This document shows, piece by piece, positions 46,631-58,900 of a DNA stretch of 64,000 nucleotides (position 1 is the first letter of the stretch; each line of letters starts with the position of its first letter). Both the position numbers and the translations under genes were made by a program. The notes beneath the pieces were generated by a model that worked only from the letters and a program-made list of their open reading frames with translations, was not told where the DNA came from and searched no databases. The DNA is from Trichinella spiralis (Eukaryota > Nematoda > Enoplea > Trichinellida > Trichinellidae): positions 3,743,923 through 3,807,922 of the forward strand of contig CM012953.1 in NCBI GenBank assembly GCA_000181795.3. Reading direction: 5' to 3'.

Positions 46631-49359
46631 ATGCCGCATAGAAGTTCCAGTCGTGAAACTGCTAGAAGTGGATCTACTCTGAGTTCCAGAACATCTTATA
46701 AGTCAATCTCTAGAAGCCTGAAGCCTAAAGTTTATGGAGACATATATTCATCGTTTGAATTACCAGGAACAAAAATATATCGTTCTGATGAGGTTAGTTT
46801 GTTGAAAAATCACTTTAAAATTGCATTGTCAATAAAGTTTATACTTTCAATTAGATGTGATTTAAGCAAATTTAATGTTTTTGACTTTAATATTACGCAG
46901 TGGTAGTTTTGAAAAGAATATCTTGCACCTTAAGTAGATTAGAATTAAAATTTTATTAAAAAAATTAAACAGTAAAGTTAGTAAAATAATAATTCATTTT
47001 TTACAGCTTTATCACGGACTAGTACTGCTGAGTGATAATAAAGGTTTTGGCTATCCAGCTCGCATAGAACTTACTCCGGAAACGTTAACTGTGCAACTGC
47101 CAAAGGCATTTGGTTCATCAGAGCTAGAAAAACTGACTGAATCAATACGTACTGTTACCATTTCTCGTCATCCAGATGGTGGACTTGGTTTCTCAATTAA
47201 AGAACGTTGAATAATAATTGAGTATAATATAAAACTAAAAAATGAGCTAATTTTAGGGTGGTGAAGATGGATCTTGCAAAGTTCCCATTCTTGTTTCTAA
47301 GATATCAGAAATGCAATTATGTAAGTATTCAGAATATCTTTATGTAAAATAACTTTGTGTTTATAAAATCTTAGCTGACATTCATTAATTTAATATTTAA
47401 ATGATAAATTTTTTAAATATTTATTCCTTAAATTATTATTAAGTAAAAAATGAATAAGAAGTAATTAAATGTAAACTGGTAAAAATGAAAAATAATTAAA
47501 TAGATTGCGTAACTAATTTGTACAAAAATTTTAATTTAAATGATTCTGTAGTTAATAGTAATTATTTAAAAAATGCCGTACTGCAGAATTCAAATAGTTA
47601 AAGCAATAATAATATATTGCCAGCTTAAGTGATTTATTATTTCAGGTTGTTCAGATGCTCCTCTGTTTATTGGTGACACTATTATTGCGGTAACGTATTG
47701 TAATGTTTGGAAAATAAGCTATAATTCAGCTATCATTATAGATCAACGATGATCTCGTAGAAGGGAAGACACATGATGAAGTAGTCCAAATGCTACATGA
47801 CAGCGGTTCTGAAGTAAAATTGAAAGTGAAGTTCAACAGCGGAATGGCTCAGTTTTTGTGCAAAGGCATGCATTAAATGCAATTAAATGCAATTACTTTT
47901 GTAATTATTATTTTTTTAATAGGCACAATGTCTACAGACAGTCGTAGGAATGGAAGCAATGGAGATAAAATCAGTCAAGCATCTGATCATGAAAATTTTA
48001 TTTCTTTAGTAAACGTAGCCTCTGACATTCAACCTCCAAAAGGATGGAAGAATTTTGTCATCCTTCCTTTACAGATGGCTTACATAACTCGTTACCTTTG
48101 GGGAACAGACAAACTCAGGTTTAAAAGTCAATTCTGATGTCAATATTAAAAAGCACTTATATTTAAGGTCAAATGGATTCGAAGTTCGTTCTGTCGATGG
48201 CTCCAGTAGTGGAGTCATCCATTGTGAAGACCCGAAAGTTTTATCGTTGTGGGTGGGCTACATCGACAGCAATATATCTGAGTTAAACAATAAATCCATT
48301 AAATTGTCCAATAAATATTTGCATCCGGATGAGCTGGTTAGGAAGTTTTATATTTACAGTTTTTTCTGTATTGATAATTCCGTTATAATTAGATTGTTTA
48401 TCTTGGATGGTTGTGTGAAAGAGTAAATGTTACAAATGCAGAATCAAGTGATTTCCTCAAAACATGGGAACCTAGATTTGTAATGCTGAAAGGAAATGAA
48501 TTTTATTTGTTCGAAACACCTCCAGTAAAATTAATATTCTATTAAGCACGAAATCTTATTTGTACAATATTTTTATGTCATAGCTGAGCGTTGAAGAACT
48601 GAAATCTTCTTTAACATGCCAGAAGATATTAGAGACGCGATTTAGAGATTTGAAAGTAATATCTGTTTTACACTATTTAAAACAGATATCAAATTATAAT
48701 GATTTTAGGAACATGAAAAGGTTGGTAAACGAGAACATTGCTTTATTATCGAAACAGCCTTTGGAGAAAATTTGTATTTAAGCGTTGAATCATCAGATCA
48801 ATTTGTTCAGCTACGTGGAGCTTGGCAACGCTGCACTTATTATGCTATTAATAAACTTGAAGTAAATAATTTTTTAATTTACCACTTTAACGATCCACTT
48901 TTTTAGACATATACATTTGCTTGTGCCATGGAAGACCGTCCGTCTGCTATAATATTTGATATTCGACATGGGATAGGAATGTATGATATCCCGACAAAAG
49001 TAACGGTTGTTTAATTTTTATAATAGGATGCATTGTATGCAATTATAGAAGTATCTTCGATGGTACAAGTTTTCTGAGTTGCAATCTTCTGCGGACGATG
49101 GAAAATTGCGAATACGATTGGTGTTTTACAATAAGAAGTTTGAAAACAATCAACACATATTGGTAAACTGATGAAAGCTTAGTAGTAACATGTTGAATAA
49201 TTTTTTATGTAGGACTTAGACTGCACTGATTTCCGAAAGTTGATATTTTATTTGCACGCTTTTTTGCTGGCTCGAATAATGAGCGTTGATCCGGATTATT
49301 TAAATCTAAAAACACATAAAGAAAAGGCAGTATCCACAGCTCCTGTTGGTACCGTATAA
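46631..49359 (+). CDS. stn-2: Gamma-syntrophin homologue (PDZ and PH domains)
   Basis: Thirteen exons are read in one frame: 46631-46792, 47007-47201, 47257-47320, 47646-47689, 47742-47865, 47923-48118, 48168-48336, 48393-48524, 48584-48655, 48709-48861, 48907-48999, 49049-49162 and 49213-49359. They sum to 1665 bases, 554 residues. Syntrophins are adaptors of the dystrophin complex. The PDZ domain spans about residues 100-195, with RTVTISRHPDGGLGFSIK then GGEDGS. A PH-like region follows, ending with the syntrophin-unique C-terminus DFRKLIYFLHAFLLARIMSVDPDY. The sequence of the C-terminus and the N-terminal layout resemble the gamma class more than alpha/beta; assignment to C. elegans stn-2 rather than stn-1 rests on this. 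Two introns are not GT-AG as read: intron 2 starts with GA and intron 5 with GC. The gene is tail to tail with the MUP-4-like gene, stop codons 325 bases apart. Confidence 0.9.
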
Positions 49360-49684
49360 TATCCTTCCACCTGAATGCATGCCAGTTGAATTTTAATAAA
49401 GACTTTAATATGTAATTTAAACGTGTTAATCATGCATTGCGACATATTCCATAATGATACACATAAAATGAAAAGCTGCTAAAGGTTATTATGGCCTTCC
49501 AAAAGGCCATTACTAATTTCCAGCATTGCACCGGTTTAATAGCCGTAAAGAAGCTGATAAACAGATAAAGTGGGTGCACCTTTCTGCTTCAACATCAATT
49601 AACATACATTCTGATACAGTAGTCATTAAAAAACAATAGTAATATTCAGTTGTACTGCGTTAATGGCATTGTCAGTATTTTTAT
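49360..49684. other. Convergent 3' region
   Basis: The 3' UTRs of syntrophin (plus) and the MUP-4-like gene (minus) meet here. A near-palindromic segment TTATGGCCTTCCAAAAGGCC lies at about 49488-49508; it can form a small hairpin and may serve both transcripts as a 3' processing or termination element, but that is only a guess. Confidence 0.4.
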
Positions 49685-49890
49685 CTAATGTTGCTGAGTG
49701 TGCTTTGATTTTGTTGTTGTGCTAGTTTGACTGATGAAACGTTCCACACCACCATACCCGTCAGCATCTGGAACCACTTGATGAGTTTGCTTAGCAGAGG
49801 TTTTTGTGTCAAACGTTTCCTACAAAAATGCAGAAGAACATAAGAAAGCATACTTTCTACATTATAATAACAATCTTTAAATACTTTTCA

Positions 49891-49932
<42 letters not shown>

Positions 49933-52900
49933 GCTATAAATTAAAATTCTATAAATTATGAATTTGAAGCTTATTTAAAAATGGTAAGAACAGCACAGCA
50001 GCAGAATAATAACAATGTGCAATAAATCTTACCCCTAGTACACATTGAGATGATGTTTCTGACTCTCCTTCATCATACTCTGTGCTGGAAAAATCTTGCT
50101 CATCCTACAATAAAACAAAAGGCTACTTTTCTCAAGAATAATAAGTGGTATTTCAGGTATAATTATTTACATCAAATGCGTTGGTTATGCATTTCTGTGA
50201 ACTGAACGTTTTCATTGCAGCTTGAGATTCAGAAGCTTTACCCTAAATGAAGTCAATTATTTAGCACTGAAATAATTTTGAAAGGTTATATGGTGAAACC
50301 TATAAATAAATGCTTTGAAATTAAATGTCTTTTAAATTATTTCCATATTTTCTGTCTCATGCGCTAAAGTTAGAAATGAAAATTTTATCTATGTCAACAT
50401 ACTTCTTCAATATTTTCAGGTGGGTATACATTAAACACAGCTTTTGTATTGCCAGCACCATGAATAGTCTTGGTTGTAATTGTGCGTTTTGTATCTTTCG
50501 TTACTCTTCTTTGAATCTCTTCTTGATAAGACCCTGATGAATATTCTGACTCAGACATATCATCTCGATATCCTGCACCTCTTCTGGGTATTCCCTGGAG
50601 CACGTCAGAAAACGCAATGGTCTCTGATCCAAGTTGTTCATCACCCGCGTGTTGTCCAGCAGAATCCAGGTATTGCATCATCCGCCGATCTGGGCTTGCT
50701 TCAGCTGCTGCAAACATTTTGATTAAATATAAATGATAAAACGGATTTTCATTTATCTTTACCATATCCTTTCATCGGATGATCTTTCAGTTTAGCTCGT
50801 GGGATAGAAAAGTCAGTGTAGAAGTCAGATTCTCTACCGTAGCCGGCAGATAAGCCTTCGCTTCCAGAGCTTCCGCCCATCTCACGATAAACCAGACCAC
50901 GGTTTCTAATAAAATGGCTGAAAAAGGATATAATTTAAAATTAAAAAGTAACTCTTATTAAGAGTTTACCATTTCAAGCAAAAATACAGGCAGCAGAGCA
51001 ATGTGAGCAGGAAAAATATTATGGCAAAAATGATGACTAATATAATTCTCACATCCGTGGTACATTTTTCTCCTGTGTACCAGTCGTGACATCTAATGAA
51101 TTTTGTATTATCTTAAATTTAGTCATTTTACATATAAATAAAACTCACTGGCAGTATGTTTGATTGTCTTTAAAAACACAGTCTCCATGATAATTGCACT
51201 CAGCACAGGAATCTAACTTTTCTTGGCATAAGACACCTTCATAAATCATGGTACCATCTGGGCAGCGACACTGCGGTGAATCACCTCTACCACCAATGCA
51301 AACAGCAGGAGGTATGCAGTTATGAAGACCCAGTGCACATCTGTCTACATCTTGTGGTTCTGTAGAAATAAATAATTTAAGATATTGTTTCAGTAACTGA
51401 GAAATAACATACTGAGACAAAAAACGTCATCAAGACCAAACTGTGCTCTGACAGTGATCGGACTTTTCCGAATGTCTAAATACCCATCCAAGCATTGGCA
51501 GTCTGCTCGATCACCATAATTAACACATGTTGCATTTTTTTCTTTGCAAAATGGCAAATCAACACAAAGATCATATACGCAGTTTGTTCCTTTCATTCCG
51601 ATGAAACCGTGTGGTTCAGAAAATCCTGCTTTACATTCACATCGATACTGACCATTAGAAAGGAAAACACATTCAGCATTTGGATCGCAGTTATTTAGCG
51701 CAGGGTCTGAGCATGGATTTACCACTAAAAATATATCTTGATTGAAAACACACACATACATATATAAATATCACATCGAAATGTTTCATACAAATGGAGC
51801 ACTGTCGTCCTGGATTTCGCGGTTGCTTATCTTCATAGTTCTCTGGGCATTTGCAAGTGTAACCACCATCAGCCAGAGGTATGCAGATACCTCCTTTGAA
51901 GCAGTCGTTTTTGTAGCAAGCAATAGACGGTTGCCATTCATTAATATACAATTCTGTTCCTCCAATAGAATAAGCAGTCCCTCTGATAGAATCCAAAAGC
52001 TGTGTATGTGCTTCCTGAGCTGTAAGCGATGGAGCCGGTGTAAAATGTACAATAAAATCGAACCATAGTCCTTTTCCAAATGTAGAGTTTACTGATGACG
52101 GATTAGAAATATCTCGTACGGCGACATCAAGAAAATTATTATTTAAGGGAGTTCTATCATAAGCACGTTTCACCTAAATTATTAACATAAATTATTAATA
52201 AATTAGCATTTATTTATTTGCACATTTTTGTTGCAGTTTCTTTCTTACCCCAGTTTCAAACATGCCAACCACTTCTTTTCGCAGTGGGCTATTGCTATCT
52301 GAATAATTTTTGCCAAAGTACAGTGGATCTTGATTTCGGCGAATTACCCAGAGTGGCAATGAAATGGGTATCGTTTCTGTTAAAAAATTCTTTTTATAAT
52401 TTACATTCATGAAGCATATTTGCATACCTATACAAGGATCATTTTCATGTTTTCTTCCAAATCCGAAAGGACAAGCACAGAGACGATTGCCTATGCAAAC
52501 TTCACCAAGTGAAGATTTGCAAACTAAATTTCCGCAAGGAAGTTCAGATTTTGCTTTAGGCGGAGGTTCTGAAATATGTATTTCAGTAAAAGAATATGAT
52601 CTTCATTTATAAATTTTAAAGTTTAAAAGGGTCTGTTTAGAAAAACTGAAAAAGTGGAATGCTTACTGCAAGGATCAACATTTTCATCCACATGCAATTG
52701 TGAACTGCCAATCTTATATCCTGATTCCTTTATTCCTTGCATAAACGTATTACAAAACTTTTCTTTATCAGTAGCTCCTGGACTGACGGCAAACGTAGTG
52801 TTGAATAGCAGACCAGAACCTACATTTGGATAGGTTTTCGAAGGATCATTTATCTGATCAACACTGAAACTAACAGTAGAAGAATCTGTTTCTGGTAAAG

Positions 52901-55900
52901 ATTTCACTGCTTGTCCAACCTAGTAGCCGAATTAGTTTAGTGGTTAAATCGTATCTTATTTTATCATGCTTACCGCAGTAAGGTAAACATTGTGCATTTC
53001 TATAAATCTTGAATCATCTGGATGTTCATAAACAGTACTCCATTGCAATGGCATGGATGCCCAGCGGTCAACCACAATGGGTATAGTGAAAGTGTCTACT
53101 TGGATACATGGCTGTCCTTCTAAACGACGGCTCATTCCAGGTGGACATACACATTCACCGTTATGACATATCTCGCCAAGTGATGAATAACAGTAGTTGT
53201 CTCCACAGTTAGGAAAAGGGGTAGTAATGCGGGGTGTAGTTACTAAATTATAATATATCATATATTAACATTAAAAGTTGTTTTAAATAAAATGTATTGT
53301 TTCCAATTCAGTTAAAAAAGCATAACAGTGAAACGTATAGTGAAACATTATACCTATCATAGGAACACATTTGGTTCCAGGATGAACAACATTTCTGTCT
53401 ACATATCCTTCAGGACATTTGCAAGCGCACACACCATCTCCTCGATCTATTATAATAGAGCGGGAGTCGCAGGTGTGTTGATAGCACGCAAATGGTGGCT
53501 GATACTCATTGATATACAAATCGGTACCACCAACTGAATAATGTGTTTCCAAAATTGAACCAAGAAGATGATTATAGGCTTCAGAAGGACTGGGTTCATA
53601 TCCTTTCAAAAAGTATGTTGTAAACTCAAACCAAAGTCCATCATTCCATGTGGAATTCATAGTTCGTGGATCACGAATATCACGCACTTCATTTCCAGTA
53701 TATTGTGGATAAATAGCTGTTCGAGCGAATGCACGCTTTATCTAAAAAAAGTTTTTTTTCAATTAGATTCAAGACTAAGTTTTCAATAGTAGCTACATTT
53801 TTTATCAGCTTTTAAATTACTCTTGTGAAAAATGTAATGCAATTAAAACGTTTTCTTTAAAAATAGTTTTGCTTTATCAGAAAGTGTCTGTCAGTTTCTG
53901 TCAGTTAGATTTTACATTGTTAATACTGATGGGAAATAATCAAATTATTCAAATCAAAGTGTATTTAAAGGTACTATATTCAGTGATTTTGGCGATTTAG
54001 GATTTAATAAAGTGATATATGTCTTTCTTTCATAAATGAGTAAACGTACTCCATCTGTGAATGTGTTGACAATATTTTGATATTCTGGACTGGACGTGTC
54101 TCCATATGCATTGTTGAACTGTAATGTTTGATGTCCTTTTCTTTTAATTAGCAGTGGCAGGTTAATGGCAACTACATCTAAAATAAACTTTTTGTCATAC
54201 TGTAAAGCAACTGCTTGAAATCAGATTAGACCTTGGCAGTGATCATGAGGATCATGACGGCCTTTTCCGTACGGACAAGCACAAATCTGTTCACCAATAC
54301 AGACTTCTCCAAGATCCTCTTTGCATGTCAGTCCTCCACAAGATGGGGGCATTTGTTTTGGAATCATTGGACCTAAATTGAGTTTTCTGATTTCGTATTT
54401 ATGCTAATGTAACTCAATAAGCTTAAAAGCTTAACTATTACTTTTGATTTATTGTTAACTACAGTAAATTTAACTTGCAAATATTCCAAGTTTTAAAACA
54501 ATCACTTGATGTTCTCATTTGCATGCATTGTTAAAGTTTGGAATGACACTTACGACAGATGTCAAATGACTCTGGGGTGTGCAGCTGTGTTTTTCCAATG
54601 ATGTCACCAGCATTCTTTATGCTAGCTTGAAGTTGTCTGCAAACAACTTCTGCGGGAGGTCCACCACGCTGCATTTGAATAGAAGCGTCAACAAGAAGAC
54701 CTTCAGGTAATTTAGAATTTATATGATGAGCGTTTTTAATTTCCAGAACTTGTGTATTAATATAGGCGGGTTCAACGTCAGTAGAGCTTAGAGCTTCTCC
54801 AACCTTAAAATTAAAGCAAACTTTAGTGATTCAAACTGGCAAAAATGGTGAAGCTTACCCCCTTAGAAAATAAGTCAGATATTTCCACAAAACGTGGATG
54901 ATCTGAGTCAGAAAATGTACTGGACCAAACAAGGGGGCTTTCACCAAGACGATTCACAATAACAGGGATAGTAACAGTATCAACTGGGCGGCAATTATCA
55001 TAGCTGTTTGCTCGACCAAAGCCAGGTGGGCATGAACATTGTCCACGTAAGCAGACTTCACCTCGATTTGAACAACAAAGCTTAGTTCCACACTGTATAT
55101 CACAGGGAGCTTCTGTTGTGACAGGAGGAGGAGTTGAAACTAAAAAATATTCTTATGCCTTATTTAAAGTTCGAATTATTTTAAACTTGGTACTTTGCAG
55201 ACAGTTTCTTCCAGGTCTTGATGGATCCATGTCCTTGTAACCTTCTTTACAAAAGCACACATATGAAGATTCAGTATCTTGACATTCAGCATTTGGATCA
55301 CAGTCATTTAAATTTGGATCGCTACATTCATTATCTATAAGATATGCATTTGTGTTTTCCATGAATTCTTATTAGTTTTTTCTATAATGCATTACATTTG
55401 CAAATACGCCCTGGCTTTTGGGGATCTGGTGAATGATCGACGTAAGGCGGCTTACATTTGCAACTATATCCAACTAGCAAATCCGTGCAAATAGCATTGG
55501 GGTGACAGTCGTTCAAATTGTATGACTCACATTCATTTATCACTTAAAATTTTAAAAATAATGTTATTAATATATGATGAAACATTATTCAGAAACTACT
55601 TACCTAAACTGCACTCCCTTCCTGGTGACTGGGGATTTGTATCATGATAGCCTTCTAGACACTCACAAGTGTAACCAATTTCTTTATCAATACATTTTGC
55701 ATAACGGCTGCAGTTGTTCATTTGGAAATTTTCGCATTCGTTCACAACTAAACATTTCACAGGAAGATCATGCATTTTCTATAATAGTCAGTATTATTGA
55801 ATATTTAAACGTACGTTGAGTACACTGTCGTCCAGGTGCTCGTGCTTTGTCCGGAGATGTATCCAAATAACCTGTTTTGCACGTACAAGTGTAGCTGCGT

Positions 55901-58900
55901 CCAGATTTTTCGCACAAAGCATGAGGATCACAGTCATTCATTCTATTATCACGACATGGATCTGTGGCTGCAAAGCATATATTGCATAATCGCTAGTAAA
56001 CTTACAATTAAATTGATTTTATGATGATTTCACTTTTTATAATTATTATAATAATTAATTAAAGCTGTTATTTTTGTAACTTATATCATTATGATGTTTG
56101 ACGTGGTAGTTTAATTTCAAAGATGCTTTAAATAAAAACGTAAAATCGAACGTACCTGGCTCACATACTCGACCGGGGTACTGAGATGGATTTGGTGAAA
56201 CATCATCAAATCCGTCACGACATTTGCAAGAATAATTTTCTTCACCAACTTCTAGACACCATGCATAATGGCTGCAGTCGTTTCTGCTTGGATCAGAGCA
56301 CGGGCTTTTCTCTGAATTAAGTAATCAATAATTCATTTAAAAATACTTAGGGCTATAAGCATACTTGGGACGCATAAGCGACCAGGTAGATTAGGATTTG
56401 GAGATTTGTCCATATATCCAGATGGGCATGGTTCACAAGTATACTGGCCGCTTTCAGCATCAGTAGTGCGACACCTACCTTGCCAACAATCATTTTTATC
56501 CGGTGATTGACAAACATCTATAATTATGTTACATCATACATGTATTACTTATGTGCTAGAATGTATAACTACCTGGTACACATTTTCGACCTGGAGATTG
56601 CAACGGTGATATATCTCTATAACCAGGTTTACAATGACACAAATATCCTGTATCTGTATCAGTGCATTCTGCATTTTCTGAGCAGTTATTTAAAGAGGGA
56701 TCAGCACACTCGTTAACTTCTGAAGATGAAGGCTTGATTGTTTTTAGGAATTAATTTGATTTTGACATACTTTTTTTGCAAACCAAACCAGGGCTTTGTT
56801 TCAGATTGGGTGACATATCTAAATAGCCATCACGACATTGACATGTAAAGCCTCCTGTGGCGGTTGGAAAACAGAGAGCATCAGGAGAGCAGTTATGCCT
56901 TCCACTTTCACAGGGATTTAAAGCTGCATATATGAAATCAATGAAAAAAATTATAAATATTATTTACAGAAGAAATAAATACGTTTCTCGCAAATTCGTC
57001 CGGGTTCACGGATTGGATCACGGCTTTTGTCAATGTATCCAGGAAGGCAGGAGCAAATATAGCTGTCAAATGTATCCGTACAAGTAGCATGTGGAGAACA
57101 GTCATGCAACTGATGAGCACATTCATCAACAGCTTTAAGCAGAGAAATTTATGATTACATAAATAGAAGCAAACATATATTAATACTCACTGCATATTCC
57201 TGTATTGGGATCACGCAAATGTTTTTCAGGACATTGACATGACATTTTGGATGGATCGTGCCGATTTCGTAGGCAAACTTCTTTTTTCCTTGGATCACAA
57301 ATTGGTTTACAGAATGATCCTTTTGGCTCTATAATTTATAATGTTAAATTTTTATTTTAACATTTTCACATTTATATATTATTACCACATTTTCCTGTAG
57401 CATAGTTGTAATCTTCATTTGCTGAGCACTGGTAAGAATGTGACACTTTTACTAAATTAGAAGCATATAATATACTTATTACTAATAAAATTGCAAAGTA
57501 AATTTTTACATACCACATGTATTTTCAGAAGGATGACAGATGTGGTCATCTGGACATGCGCATCTTGCATCACCATAGATTGTTTTTTTGCACACAGTTG
57601 GAAACGGACAGCTTGTAGGTAATTCAGGATTGCATGAGGAAAATCCTATCAAAGAATAAAATTCATGTTTTATAATACCTATTACTTCTGTTATCCCTAA
57701 AATTATATATTTCATGTTCTAAAATGAGCAAATAGAAATAAAGAACTGAAATCATGAAAAAATAAGAAAGTAGTATGAATATTTTTGAAATTTTGATTTT
57801 TATAAATGCCCCCAAGTGTTTTTTTAAAATATTTACCACATTCTCCAGTCTTCAAATTTTTGCAAAATCCATATCCACAACCGCACTTTCCTTGAATGCA
57901 AACTTGGTTAAGTGTTCTGTCACAAGGATTTTGCACTTCATTTTCAGGCACAGCACATGATCGTGATGGTGGAATGGATGCAACATCACTTTCTAAATAT
58001 GTTCCAGGATATTTTTTCAATACAGTTTTTGTTGATGCTTTAACTACTACAATTTTAGCTTAACTTATTTGGATGAACTATAAATTTAAAATTCTTCTCA
58101 AAATCACCTTGCTAATTAATATTAAAAGTAAAATAATACTTCTCTTGCATTACTGATTTTGCACTTCCAGATAAAAAAGTAAATTTCAAAATTAAAATGG
58201 TATAAAAGAAATATATTAGAAAATAAGCCTAAATACTACCTTTGCACATTTCTTTTTGAATTTTCGCTCGAAGTCGAGTATTCAACTCTGCAAATGTTCC
58301 CACTATAAAGTATCTGTCCTTGCTTCCTGCTATTTGTTCCAGTTCAGATTCCAGAACATGATTAGTTACACCAACAGCATACAAAGAAATATTATGGCGT
58401 CGAGCTTCATCAGCTGGAATTTTCACATTGTCCTGGGCGCGTCCGTCAGTGATGACTACTCCAATTTTGTAGACATTGGGATCACGTGTTCGAGCACCCA
58501 TCTGAGCCGTAAAAGTATTTTTAGTCATGAACTGTAGTGCAGCACCTGTTTTTGTTAAGCCACCGACGTATCGGATATTTCTTATAGCTTGTTGCAACTG
58601 ATCAATGTTTTTGTGTTGATTCAAATAAAATTCTGGCTTCACTTGTCCAGTGTATTGAATAATTCCCACACGTGTTCGGTCTTCATTGATGTCAAAAAGT
58701 GTGACAAACTCATGTACAAAACGCATTACATATTTGTAGAAAATTTCAGTTCCAATACTTCCAGATCCATCAATGAGGAAAACTAAGTCTGTTGGCTGAG
58801 TGGGGCATAGTGTCTCTAAAATGAATTATACCATATTATTTACAGTATGAATTGTAGTATAAATTAAAAAAATGCATGTACGCAGTGTACAAACGCGTCC

